A DNA stretch of 64,000 nucleotides from CAYRHN01 sp964424115 (GCA_964424115.1 CAYRHN010000008.1:123754-187753), one strand, 5' to 3'; shown: positions 50,859 to 59,976, numbered from the stretch's first letter. The notes: a model not told the origin generated them from the letters alone. Numbers and translations: made by a program.

Positions 50859-51617
50859 TCATGTTCTTGGGTCTTGCTTCGATTCTTCTTGATCTTGTAA
50901 AGATTTCAGGAATTTTCGGTCTTTCTCGCTCAAATCCACCCGCTCCAGCATATCCGGGCGACGCTGCCGGGTGCGCAACAAAGCCTGCTCGCGCCGCCAG
51001 CGTTCGATGGCAGCGTGGTTGCCGGAAAGCAATACCTCCGGCACCCCCCAGCCGCGGAATTCTGGCGGCCGGGTGTAATGGGGGTATTCCAGCAAGCCGG
51101 AGGCATGCGAATCATCTTGCCATCCTTCCGGATCTCCCAGCGTACCGGGAATCAACCGGGCCAGCGCATCGATCACGATCATGGCGGGCAACTCCCCGCC
51201 TGTCAGCACATAATCGCCGATCGAGATCTCATCCTGCACCAGGTGTTCGCGCACGCGTTCGTCCACGCCCTCGTAATGGCCGCATACCAGGGCTATGTGC
51301 TGCCACCGGTCGTACAACTCCACCGCCACTTGTTGGGTGAATGGGCGTCCCTGGGGCGTCATCAAGATCACCCGCGCCTCAGGAAAAGGCGCCAACACTT
51401 GCTCAACCGCAGCAAAGATCGGTGGGGCTTTCATCACCATCCCCCCGCCCCCACCGTAGGGCGTATCGTCGGCTGTGCGATGTCGGTCGCTGGTCCAATC
51501 TCGGATATCATGCACATGCACCGCCAGCAATTCATTACGGATGGCGCGCTGCAAAATAGAAGATTCCAAATATGGTTGAAAGACGCCCGGAAATAGGGTA
51601 AAGACGTCAAAACGCAT
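50859..51617 (-). CDS. trmD: tRNA (guanine37-N1)-methyltransferase
   Basis: 252 aa. The SPOUT knot signature is complete: MRFDVFTLFPGVFQPYLESS at the start, DDTPYGGGGGMVMKAPP (about 50), ALVCGHYEGVDERV (about 112), EISIGDYVLTGGELPAMIVI and ARLIPGTLG. It methylates G37 of tRNAs reading CNN, preventing frameshifts. In most bacteria trmD lies with rpsP, rimM and rplS; here it stands alone. A TGC-TACAAT extended -10 (51624-51629, minus) is 6 nt before the ATG and there is no Shine-Dalgarno, so it is probably leaderless. Confidence 0.95.
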   Translation of the reverse strand: MRFDVFTLFPGVFQPYLESSILQRAIRNELLAVHVHDIRDWTSDRHRTADDTPYGGGGGMVMKAPPIFAAVEQVLAPFPEARVILMTPQGRPFTQQVAVELYDRWQHIALVCGHYEGVDERVREHLVQDEISIGDYVLTGGELPAMIVIDALARLIPGTLGDPEGWQDDSHASGLLEYPHYTRPPEFRGWGVPEVLLSGNHAAIERWRREQALLRTRQRRPDMLERVDLSEKDRKFLKSLQDQEESKQDPRT

Positions 51618-51934
51618 ATCAAAATTGTAGCATAAGTTTGAAAAACGACTTTATAATAAAGTAAACAACAAACATGATTTTATTCACTTGACTTTCATCC
51701 CAAAATGTAGCTTAATTGTAAGACAAGTATTTGCTCCCACAATTTATACTTGTTCTATTTCCCTTTTTTTCAACCCTAAAAAGATCGACCGGGGCGGTAT
51801 TGTTGCCAGGGATTTGATCCTTTGGAAGCAATCGATTTTGTCCAAGGAGGTGAAACTGATTTAGAAGTCGTAAAACCTGTTGTGTGCGACATCCTATGTC
51901 CATCTCTCATCTAATTCCAATGGAGGAATGAAAC
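51618..51934. other. Long upstream region of the giant nucleotidase gene
   Basis: No gene. A candidate plus-strand promoter, TTGACT (51688-51693), 17 nt, CTTAAT (51711-51716), would give a leader of about 215 nt. Inside that leader aaggaggtga (51844-51853) is a perfect Shine-Dalgarno with no ATG after it; GTG-AAA-CTG-ATT-TAG would be the only short frame. The real ribosome site GGAGG is 8 nt before the ATG at 51935. Confidence 0.5.
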
Positions 51935-54900
51935 ATGAAACGGTTCTTGTCTTCGCTTTTGACCATTATCCTGGTCTTAGGCATAATGCTGCCCACGCAC
52001 GTGCTTACCACCCATGCGCAGGCGCCCGATCCGAAAGCAGTGGTGTCCTTCACCATCCTGCACACCAATGACTTCCACGGCAACCTGGAACCCTCCGGCT
52101 CGAATCCGGGAGCTGCCAGGGTAGCCCAGAAGATCGTAGATGTTCGCACCGCTGTTGGCGCGAGCAATGTGCTGCTGTTGGATGCCGGCGATATCATGCA
52201 GAGCACCCTGCTCTCCAACATCAAAAAAGGCCTCCCCACCATCGATTACTATAAGTTGATCGGCTACAACGCGACCACCTTTGGCAACCACGAGTTCGAC
52301 TGGGGCCAGGCTGTGTTGGCTGACCGCGCCCTGCAAGCTGCCACCGGCGGCAACACCTTCCCAATGGTCGCTGCCAATATCACCGCCAAGACCGGCGGCG
52401 TCTGCACCGGCTGGGACCGCCCGGTCCTGACCGCTTCGGACGGCACCTCCACCTTCACCATCCAGCCCTACACCATCCTGGATGTGGCGGGTGGCGCGGC
52501 CCAGGTGGGTGTGATCGGCGTTGGCTCCATTGAAACCCCCTACATCACCATTGCCTCTGCCACGGATGGCCTGTGCTTCAAAGATCCGGCTGATTCGATC
52601 GTTCATTATTACGATGAGATGAAAGCTGCCGGCGCCGATGTGATCGTTGTCCTCAGCCACAACGGTTGGACCGACGGCGGTTACGGCTACGGCTTCACCG
52701 TCTACGGCGACCAGACCCTGGCCGGCAAATTGAACACCGCCGGCAAGCCTGTTGACCTGATCATCGGCGGCCACAGCCACACGGATATCTCCGCTGCCGT
52801 GAAAGTTGGCAACACGACCGTCGTCCAGGCCCATTATGCCGGACGCAAGGTCGGACGCGCTGACTTCACCTACGATTCCAGCACCGGCGCTGTCACCGTC
52901 ACCTGGACCAAGATCGTGGTCGGAACCTCCGATCCGCAGTATGCCCCCGTCAATACCCTCATCGCCGGCTACACCAGCGATCCTGCCTATCAGGCTCTGA
53001 TCAACCAGCCCGTGGGCTATACCCAGGTGGACCTGCTGCGCGATTACAACGGCGATGACATGATGAATGCCTTCGTCCAGGACGCCATCTACAATCAGTT
53101 GAACGGCGATGCCGATCCTGCTAACGATGTTGACATGGTCTTCAACAACCCGGGCGGCAGCCGCATCGATTGGTGCGACAAGGAAGATCCGCTCAATCCC
53201 GGCACCTACATCTGGAGCTCCACCGCGGGTGACTGCCAGACTTCCGGCCTTTGGACGCATGATCCCATGCTGCTCACCTACGGCATGATGTACCAGATCC
53301 TGCCCTTTGGCAATGCCACCGCCGTCGGCACCATGAAAGGCGGCGAGATCGTTGACCTGCTCAACCAGAGCGCTACGCTCTTCAAGGGCTCGCTGGATAT
53401 CTCTGGTATCCGCTTTAAGTTCTGGAGATTCTCCGATGCCCTCCCCGGCCCGCAACCCTGGGGCTGGGGTGCCTATGACATCAAAGTCTATGATAAGGAC
53501 TTGGCTGCCTGGGTCCCGATTGATGCCAACAAGACCTACAAAGTGGCCACCAACGAGTTCCTGGCTCCCGCCGGGCAGGATGGTTTCATCCAGTTCAAAT
53601 ACATGAAGAATATCACCTACTGGGGTGATATGCTCGACACGTTGAATGCCTATGTGAGCGTCAACTACGCCACCACCACCGCTGCTTACAAAGGCCCAAC
53701 CGGCGATGGCACCCTGGATGGACGTATCTACCGCAACGGCACCGATACGGTCAGTTCCAGCACCATTATCCCGGTCACTATCCTGCATCACAACGACTCA
53801 CACGGCAATCTGGTCACGGGTTCCTACGCCGGTTATCCTCAGTTGGTCACCCTGATCAACCAGACTCGCGCCCATAACCCCACCCGCACGCTGCTGCTCA
53901 GCTCGGGTGACAACATCCAAGGCGACGGCCTCTCCAATTACTTCAAGGATGCCCACCAGGGTTATTCTTCCGATGGAAAGCCTCTCCCCGCTGCATTGCA
54001 GATCATGCCGATCATCAAAGCCTTCAACGCGGTCGGCTACGATGCGATGGTTCTCGGCAACCACGAGTTCAACTTTGGCTCAGCCACCTTCCAGGGCCTG
54101 GCGGACGCCAACTTCCCCATCCTTCAGGCCAACCTCGAAGATGACGGCTCCTATGGCATCGCCAAGGTCCCGGTGGAGCCCTATCTCCTCAAGACGGTCG
54201 GCTCGGAGACCATCCGCGTCGCCATCCTGGGCATCGGCAACCCGCGCATCCCGAACTATGAGCTGCCCTCCAACATCGTCGGCTTGACCTTCACCAATCC
54301 GATCACCACCGCCGAAGAATATGTCCCCGACCTGGATAGCCGCAATGACCTGGTCGTGGTCCTCAGCCACGTCGGTCTCTACGACACGCAGGATCCGTGG
54401 CATGATGTCAACCTGGGTAGCTCGGTCGATGGCATTGACGTCATTGTCGGCGGCCATACCCACACCGACCCGGCGAATGCCTCCACCACGCAGTATCCGA
54501 CCCCCTTCAAGTTCCTGCCGGGCATCATCGGCTCGCCTGACGGCTCACCGGTGTTAATCACCCAGGCCCTGCGCTACAATAACACTCTCGGTACTGTAGT
54601 GGTTGGCTTGCTGCCCTCCCCGACCAAGATCGGCGCGTATGATGTTGTTTCCACCGCCGGCCGCTACGAAAAAGTGGTTGTTGCCAGTACCGCGGAAGAT
54701 GCCACGGTCAAGGCCATCATCGCTCCCTACAACACGATCTTCCAGGCCTTCAACAACACTGTCATCGGCCAAACCGATATTCCGATCGATGCCCTGTCGG
54801 CTTTCACCCAGGAAACCAACGGCGCCAACCTGCAAGCGGATGCCTCGGTCTGGAAACTGCGCGACGAAGGCAATACGGTTGACTTCCACCTCTCTGGCGC

Positions 54901-56062
54901 CATGACCAACCAGAAGGTTGCCAGCACCGCTACTCCTGCGACGCCCTACACACTCACGATCGCGAATATGTTCACCCTCATGCCCTACGAGAACTCGCTG
55001 GTTGTGATCAGTATGAATGGCCCGCAGTTGAAGACCGTCCTGGAACGCGCCTACAAGAACTACTATTACTACAAGTATGATTCGGCGCACGGCGGTCTTT
55101 CCTACTACACCACCTGCATGCTCGATACCGATGCCGGGAATGTGATCACCTACGCCGACCGCTACCCAGAACTGCCGGATGGCAACAACGTGGTTTCACT
55201 GGTGATCCAGGGCACACCCGTTGACTTCTACGACGCGGATACCTACTACAATGTCTCCACGGTCAACTACCTGGCGGCTGGCTCCTGCAACTACAACAAC
55301 GCCGGCGTCACCCTCTGGCCGCTGGATCAGATCGTTGCTGATACTCAGTTCTATGTCCGCGACGTGGTCATTGAGTACATCCAGTACCTGACCAACCTGA
55401 CCCACCTGCCGATCCACCCGGTCATCGAAAACCGCCTGGCCTTTGTGTGGAACCGCCCCCCGATCGCCGTCGATGATTCCTACTCGGTCACCGCGAACGG
55501 CAGCCTGACAGTTCCTGCTCCGGGCGTCCTCGCCAATGACATCGATCCCGATTCGGATAACATCCACTTCGCCACCCTCACCGTTCCGCCTACTGACGGT
55601 ATAGTCACCCTGCTCGCAGACGGTTCGTTCACTTATACCCCGAATGCGGACTTTGTAGGTGACGACACCTTCGAGTATGCCTTCATCTCCACCATGGCCA
55701 AGGGCGAATTTGTGGATTACGCTACGGTCACCATCCATGTCACGCCTGCCAAGGCCGAGCGCATCCCCAGCCAGACCGCCGATGGTGGGTTGGGCTTCGC
55801 TTACACCGTGGATATGGCCGCCTTCATCGATGCCACCAGCAGCCCGCTGACCATCACCGCCAAACTGGCCGATGGCAGCGCTCTGCCGGCTTGGTTGACC
55901 TTCGATCCTGCGACCCTCACCTTCAGCGGCACCCCGACGAACATCGATGCCGGCACGCTGAATGTGGTGCTCTACGCCACGGATCCAACCGGTTCGTACG
56001 TGACCAACGGCTATCAACTCAACGTGATGGCCCGCACCTACCTGCCGATGATCGGTAGATAA
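51935..56062 (+). CDS. Secreted double 5'-nucleotidase (UshA-type) with adhesion-like C-terminus
   Basis: 1375 aa. Signal peptide (about 1-29), then two complete UshA modules. Module 1 (about 35-600): FTILHTNDFHGN, FGNHEFDWG, VVVLSHNGW, LIIGGHSHTD, and nucleotide loop NNPGGSR (about 404). Module 2 (about 605-1165): VTILHHNDSHGN, LGNHEFNFG, VVVLSHVGL, VIVGGHTHTD; here the substrate loop is altered (HLSGAMTN, about 985). A cadherin-like VDDSYSVTANG domain (about 1180-1265), a putative-Ig LPAWLTFDPATLTFSGTP domain, and the tail RTYLPMIGR follow. It should remove phosphate from extracellular nucleotides with two metal ions; module 2 may differ in substrate. Confidence 0.93.
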   Translation: MKRFLSSLLTIILVLGIMLPTHVLTTHAQAPDPKAVVSFTILHTNDFHGNLEPSGSNPGAARVAQKIVDVRTAVGASNVLLLDAGDIMQSTLLSNIKKGLPTIDYYKLIGYNATTFGNHEFDWGQAVLADRALQAATGGNTFPMVAANITAKTGGVCTGWDRPVLTASDGTSTFTIQPYTILDVAGGAAQVGVIGVGSIETPYITIASATDGLCFKDPADSIVHYYDEMKAAGADVIVVLSHNGWTDGGYGYGFTVYGDQTLAGKLNTAGKPVDLIIGGHSHTDISAAVKVGNTTVVQAHYAGRKVGRADFTYDSSTGAVTVTWTKIVVGTSDPQYAPVNTLIAGYTSDPAYQALINQPVGYTQVDLLRDYNGDDMMNAFVQDAIYNQLNGDADPANDVDMVFNNPGGSRIDWCDKEDPLNPGTYIWSSTAGDCQTSGLWTHDPMLLTYGMMYQILPFGNATAVGTMKGGEIVDLLNQSATLFKGSLDISGIRFKFWRFSDALPGPQPWGWGAYDIKVYDKDLAAWVPIDANKTYKVATNEFLAPAGQDGFIQFKYMKNITYWGDMLDTLNAYVSVNYATTTAAYKGPTGDGTLDGRIYRNGTDTVSSSTIIPVTILHHNDSHGNLVTGSYAGYPQLVTLINQTRAHNPTRTLLLSSGDNIQGDGLSNYFKDAHQGYSSDGKPLPAALQIMPIIKAFNAVGYDAMVLGNHEFNFGSATFQGLADANFPILQANLEDDGSYGIAKVPVEPYLLKTVGSETIRVAILGIGNPRIPNYELPSNIVGLTFTNPITTAEEYVPDLDSRNDLVVVLSHVGLYDTQDPWHDVNLGSSVDGIDVIVGGHTHTDPANASTTQYPTPFKFLPGIIGSPDGSPVLITQALRYNNTLGTVVVGLLPSPTKIGAYDVVSTAGRYEKVVVASTAEDATVKAIIAPYNTIFQAFNNTVIGQTDIPIDALSAFTQETNGANLQADASVWKLRDEGNTVDFHLSGAMTNQKVASTATPATPYTLTIANMFTLMPYENSLVVISMNGPQLKTVLERAYKNYYYYKYDSAHGGLSYYTTCMLDTDAGNVITYADRYPELPDGNNVVSLVIQGTPVDFYDADTYYNVSTVNYLAAGSCNYNNAGVTLWPLDQIVADTQFYVRDVVIEYIQYLTNLTHLPIHPVIENRLAFVWNRPPIAVDDSYSVTANGSLTVPAPGVLANDIDPDSDNIHFATLTVPPTDGIVTLLADGSFTYTPNADFVGDDTFEYAFISTMAKGEFVDYATVTIHVTPAKAERIPSQTADGGLGFAYTVDMAAFIDATSSPLTITAKLADGSALPAWLTFDPATLTFSGTPTNIDAGTLNVVLYATDPTGSYVTNGYQLNVMARTYLPMIGR

Positions 56063-56096
56063 CCTGCCGGTTAGTTCAGTCTGAAAGTTTAATTGG

Positions 56097-56126
56097 AACC
56101 CCCGGGAGAACATCCCGGGGGTTTTC
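56097..56126 (+). terminator. Terminator of the giant nucleotidase gene
   Basis: AACCCCCGGGA and TCCCGGGGGTT pair over 11 bp around GAACA, followed by TTCTCTT on the plus strand. It stands 35 bp past the stop codon. Confidence 0.85.
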
Positions 56127-56133
56127 TCTTGCC

Positions 56134-56162
56134 TTGACGGCTGCCGATTAACCCGTTAATAT
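56134..56162 (+). promoter_or_regulatory. Promoter giving a leaderless transcript of the first TPR gene
   Basis: TTGACG (56134-56139), exactly 17 nt, TAATAT (56157-56162), then only 6 nt to the ATG at 56169. Transcription should begin at the start codon. Confidence 0.65.
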
Positions 56163-56168
56163 GGGTTC

Positions 56169-57461
56169 ATGTACTTAAAAGGCAGTAAATGGAGCATGGC
56201 TCACCGTCGGCGAAAATCATCCAACCCGTTGGTGATCCTCATCCTTCTCATCGCGGTAGGCGTGATGATCTACTTCAGCCAGGTGGTGGTGCCTACCATC
56301 CCGCCTCTTTTTGTGGATACTCCAATCCCCACCCGCTCTCCGGATTCCTATGTGCAGGAAGCCCAACAGCTCGTAGCGGAAGGGAAGTATGTAAAAGCCA
56401 TTGCCTCCTACCAGGAAAGCGTCAGGATCGACCCTGGAAATGTTGCGGTTTACATAGAGCTGGCCCGCACCCAGATTTATCTCGGTCAGTACACCGATGC
56501 CGCGGAATCCGCCTCCAATGCCATTCTGATCAATCCCAACAATCCTATGGGGCATGCCGTCAAAGGCTGGGCCTTGGGTTTGAATGGCAATTACCTGGAA
56601 GGCCAGGCTTCTCTCCAGGAAGCCCTCAACCTTGATCCGAACAATGCCCAGGCTTATGCCTATCTGGCGGAAGTACTGGCCCTCGCCGATGAATCCGGCA
56701 CCGCCCCGGTGGGTACGATGGATAAAGCGATCGAAGCCTCTCGCACCGCTGAACGCCTCTCCCCCGATTCGTTGGAAACCCACCGCGCCCGCGGACTGGT
56801 GCTGGAACAAACCCAGAACACTGAAGAGGCCATCACGCAATACAAGGCTGCCATTGCCATCAATCCCAATATCGCCGACCTGCACATTGCCCTGGGGCGC
56901 AACCTGCTGGCCATGGGGCGCAGCACAGGCGATACCACCTACTACAACGAGGCGATCAACGAATTCAACCAGGCTGCCACTTTGACCCCCGAAGACCCCA
57001 TGCCGCTGGTATATATCTCCCGCGCGCATGCCGCCGTTGGGGAATACGCGCGCGCCATCCAGTATGCGGAGCGTGCAGTGGAACTCTCCCCGGCAGATGC
57101 CTTCATGTACGGCAACCTCGGCACCATGTATTACCGCAATCGTGAATATGACAAATCAGTCGAGCCTTTGCGCCTGGCTGTGCGCGGCGGTACCGCCTCT
57201 ACCGGTGAGAGCGTGCAAGGCACTCCCCTGGATTATGGCCGCGCTGCGGAATATTATTATCTTTACGGCCTGGCATTGGCCCGCACCGGCCAATGCAGCG
57301 AGTCGATCCAAATCTCACAACAATTGCAAAAAGGCGTGGCAAACGACGAGATCGCCGTTTACAACGCCCAGGAAATGGTCAATATTTGCCAGGAATCTGC
57401 GGGCAAATTGCCCACCATCACCCCCCAACCTACCGCCGAAGGCGGCACACCCACACCGTAA
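56169..57461 (+). CDS. Membrane-anchored TPR-repeat protein (first of a tandem pair)
   Basis: 430 aa. One N-terminal helix (about 20-38) follows a basic stretch (HRRRKSS), so the protein is anchored with its C-terminus outside. A Pro/Thr segment (PTIPPLFVDTPIPTRSPD) leads into eight or so TPR units from about residue 65, for example YVKAIASYQESVRIDPGN and YLEGQASLQEALNLDPNNAQ. The C-terminus is a Pro/Thr tail. TPRs mediate protein contacts; the partner is unknown. An alternative start at 56196 exists, but the promoter favours 56169. Confidence 0.85.
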   Translation: MYLKGSKWSMAHRRRKSSNPLVILILLIAVGVMIYFSQVVVPTIPPLFVDTPIPTRSPDSYVQEAQQLVAEGKYVKAIASYQESVRIDPGNVAVYIELARTQIYLGQYTDAAESASNAILINPNNPMGHAVKGWALGLNGNYLEGQASLQEALNLDPNNAQAYAYLAEVLALADESGTAPVGTMDKAIEASRTAERLSPDSLETHRARGLVLEQTQNTEEAITQYKAAIAINPNIADLHIALGRNLLAMGRSTGDTTYYNEAINEFNQAATLTPEDPMPLVYISRAHAAVGEYARAIQYAERAVELSPADAFMYGNLGTMYYRNREYDKSVEPLRLAVRGGTASTGESVQGTPLDYGRAAEYYYLYGLALARTGQCSESIQISQQLQKGVANDEIAVYNAQEMVNICQESAGKLPTITPQPTAEGGTPTP

Positions 57462-57466
57462 CCCGT

Positions 57467-58840
57467 ATGGATCCTTATCTGACCGGTAAGAAAGTCAATT
57501 TCCGGCGCCACGTTCCCCCTTCCAACACCTACCGCGTCTTGTTTTTGCTCTTCCTGCTGATGGGAATGGCGTTTATCGTGCGCGGCATGCAGCAGGGGAG
57601 TGTGGTTTCGCCTTTTGAAGCCACCCCCCTCCCCACCCGAACCACCAATTCTTACGCATCGGAAGCGGAAACCTACTTCCTGGCCGGCGACATCCAATCT
57701 GCTATCGACTCATACAATAAAGCCGTGGCATTGGAGCCCAACCGGGCCGATATTCGCGCCGAACTGGCCCGCATCCAGGTCTATTCTTCTAAATTATTGA
57801 CCACGGATGCCGAACGGAAAGCGCGCCTGGAAGAAGCCCTGGCGACTATTGATCAAGCCCTTGCAGCCGACTCCGAAAGCAGCACCGCGCATGCGGTGCG
57901 CTCCTTTGTGCTGGATTGGTATTCAGACCCCACCCTGGCGGGCGATACATCCAGCGATGTGCTGACCGAAGCCGAGTCGGAAGCCGTGCGCGCCTTGCAG
58001 CTTGATCCACAGAATCCCCTGGCCCTGGCCTACTACGCCGAGATCCTCGTAGATGAGCAGCGCTGGCAGCAGGCCGAACAGTATATCGAGCAGGCCATTG
58101 CCCGTGACCCGAACCAGATGGATGTCCAGCGCGTACGTGCCTATGTCTACGAATCGCAGACCAATTATTCCAGCGCCATCGAAGCTTACCAGGAAGCCAT
58201 CCGCATCACCCCCAACCTGACCTTTCTATACATCTCTGCTGGGCTGAACTACCGCGTTTTGGCTCAAAATGCCACCCAGGATCAAATCAAGCAGGGCATT
58301 CAAAAGCAGTATTACGAAGCCGCTCTGGAATATTTCACCAAAGCAGTCAATATCAATATCCGTTTGGGTGTGAAAGACCCGCTTCCTTATATCGCCATTG
58401 CCAAGACATACAGCCAGATGGGTGAATTCTTTTCTGCTTCCCGCAATATCAAGAAAGCAGTTGCCTATAATCCCTATAACGCCGATATTTATGGGCAAAT
58501 GGGCGTGATCTACTTCAAGGGACGCAATTATGAAGGAGCTATTCCAGCCCTGAAATGCGCGGTCCGCGGCTGCACCGCAGAAGAGAGTTGCACCGTGCGC
58601 GGTTGCGACCCGGCCAGCGACCCCGCTATCGAGATCCAGGGGCTGCCGCTTTCTCAGACCACCGTGGTCTATTACTACACCTACGGATCGGTCCTGGCCG
58701 GTCTGCACCGGGAGAGCAACAATTACTGCGCAGAAGCCATGAAGGTCTTCGCTGATGTGCGCGGCGGCTTCAGCGGCGATTCGATCATCATGGGCATCAT
58801 CGCTCCTTCGGAAGAGATCTGCAAATCCTATGGATACTAA
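57467..58840 (+). CDS. Membrane-anchored TPR-repeat protein with a Cys-rich segment (second of the pair)
   Basis: 457 aa from the ATG at 57467, 5 nt after the first TPR gene. Same plan as its neighbour: one helix (about 24-41), linker with TPLPTRTTNSY, then TPR units such as IQSAIDSYNKAVALEPNRA and SAIEAYQEAIRITPN. Near residue 365 it has KCAVRGCTAEESCTVRGC, a C-x4-C-x5-C-x4-C cluster, where the first protein has LAVRGGTASTGESV. The cluster could bind metal or form disulfides outside the cell. The pair clearly arose by duplication. Confidence 0.85.
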   Translation: MDPYLTGKKVNFRRHVPPSNTYRVLFLLFLLMGMAFIVRGMQQGSVVSPFEATPLPTRTTNSYASEAETYFLAGDIQSAIDSYNKAVALEPNRADIRAELARIQVYSSKLLTTDAERKARLEEALATIDQALAADSESSTAHAVRSFVLDWYSDPTLAGDTSSDVLTEAESEAVRALQLDPQNPLALAYYAEILVDEQRWQQAEQYIEQAIARDPNQMDVQRVRAYVYESQTNYSSAIEAYQEAIRITPNLTFLYISAGLNYRVLAQNATQDQIKQGIQKQYYEAALEYFTKAVNINIRLGVKDPLPYIAIAKTYSQMGEFFSASRNIKKAVAYNPYNADIYGQMGVIYFKGRNYEGAIPALKCAVRGCTAEESCTVRGCDPASDPAIEIQGLPLSQTTVVYYYTYGSVLAGLHRESNNYCAEAMKVFADVRGGFSGDSIIMGIIAPSEEICKSYGY

Positions 58841-58867
58841 TAACTAAGCCACGCGGATCAAACGTTT

Positions 58868-59728
58868 TCACTTCTGAATAACGGGGATGAAAGTGTAGAA
58901 TTTTGAGGTGATCTTCAAGGAATACGGCGTACTGGAAGTATATCCAGTTTCGGTAAAGACGCGGATATAATATTTGCCTGCAGATAGAGACTGTTGCAGA
59001 TGAAACGGCGCTGCATAAGTATAGGCAATATTATTATATGCTTCGTCGCTAATAATCAACCAACCATGTGTATCTGCGACTGTGTAATTAGTAAGATCAA
59101 CCACGATGGTCGCGCTGCTGGTTAGATTGATATAAAAATAATCGTTATTATCATAGGGCAAACCCGCGTAGGTCACCCCGGAACATAAGGGGCCGTCTGC
59201 TTCATTCAAGGCATTGTTGGGCTCGATCTCTGTCGTGCCGGCGCGGCATTGTTCAAAATCAGCGGTCAGGGTATACACATTTGAGTTTAAGTAGGCATTT
59301 TCGGTGAAAACCAGAATGTAATATTTCCCTGGGGCAAGCCATTGAGATAAATGAAAAGGCGCTGTATACACCCTGCTCACCATACTCATCCCGGAATCAT
59401 ACAGGATCAATTGGCCGTGCAAATCGGGCACAACGTAATTGGCCAGATCCAGTGTGAGCATGCCGCTATTGCTAAGTTCAACATAGTAATAATCATACAT
59501 ATCCGAAGGCAACCCCTGGTACCCGGTCTGGGCGCACAAGGGGCCGTTGGCGGTGGTGGGGTCGTTATTCGGTTCCAATTCCATTCCGCCCGCCAGGCAG
59601 CCAGATTGGATGGTATTTTCAGGATCTAATTCCAGATTATTCGCCTGAACGGGTCCAGCTCCAGGAATGACCAGGCTCAAGAATAATGTCAGGCAAGCTG
59701 TCAGATTTAGCGCTCTATTCTTTTTCAT
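58868..59728 (-). CDS. Secreted protein with two PPC-like domains and an FIPVI tail
   Basis: 286 aa from the ATG at 59728. Signal peptide (about 1-29), then two copies of a roughly 115-residue domain. Both contain EPNN at the start (MELEPNNDPTTANGPLC; IEPNNALNEADGPLC), an aromatic strand (DYYYVELSNSGMLTLDL; DYFYINLTSSATIVVDL) and GKYYI-V-FTE, the pattern of bacterial pre-peptidase C-terminal domains. It ends KFYTFIPVIQK, the same kind of tail as the giant nucleotidase. Role unknown; such domains usually bind carbohydrate or help secretion. Confidence 0.8.
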   Translation of the reverse strand: MKKNRALNLTACLTLFLSLVIPGAGPVQANNLELDPENTIQSGCLAGGMELEPNNDPTTANGPLCAQTGYQGLPSDMYDYYYVELSNSGMLTLDLANYVVPDLHGQLILYDSGMSMVSRVYTAPFHLSQWLAPGKYYILVFTENAYLNSNVYTLTADFEQCRAGTTEIEPNNALNEADGPLCSGVTYAGLPYDNNDYFYINLTSSATIVVDLTNYTVADTHGWLIISDEAYNNIAYTYAAPFHLQQSLSAGKYYIRVFTETGYTSSTPYSLKITSKFYTFIPVIQK

Positions 59729-59911
59729 CAACAGGATTCCTCTCTGCTTTCCAGATTTGAGATCGCAGTTTCCGCGAGAGTCTTATTTGTGCATTATTTC
59801 ACAAGTGGATGAAAGCAATATAACACGAATCTTTCCAGAAATCAAATCTGGCTGAGAGCGCCGGATCGTGGGGGTTTTGTAAGAAATTCGTTAATTTCCC
59901 TGATTCCCCCC

Positions 59912-59940
59912 TTGACTTTGCCTTCAAAGAAGATTATATT
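59912..59940 (+). promoter_or_regulatory. Sigma70 promoter of groES-groEL
   Basis: TTGACT (59912-59917), exactly 17 nt, TATATT (59935-59940). The start would fall near 59947, immediately before the CIRCE element. Confidence 0.8.
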
Positions 59941-59949
59941 AGACACGGT

Positions 59950-59976
59950 TTAGCAAACTGGTATTGAGAGTGCTAA
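59950..59976 (+). promoter_or_regulatory. CIRCE operator (HrcA binding site)
   Basis: TTAGCAAAC (59950-59958), 9 nt, GAGTGCTAA (59968-59976). The right arm is perfect; the left arm differs from consensus TTAGCACTC at two positions. It sits at the start of the groES leader, as in other HrcA-controlled chaperonin operons, so heat shock should relieve repression. Confidence 0.88.

Noticed and set aside
51977..53791. Long minus-strand open frame of 604 codons
   Set aside because: It is the mirror of the nucleotidase coding sequence; the Gly/Asp/Val-rich translation is what the antisense of GC-rich coding DNA gives, and there is no ribosome site.
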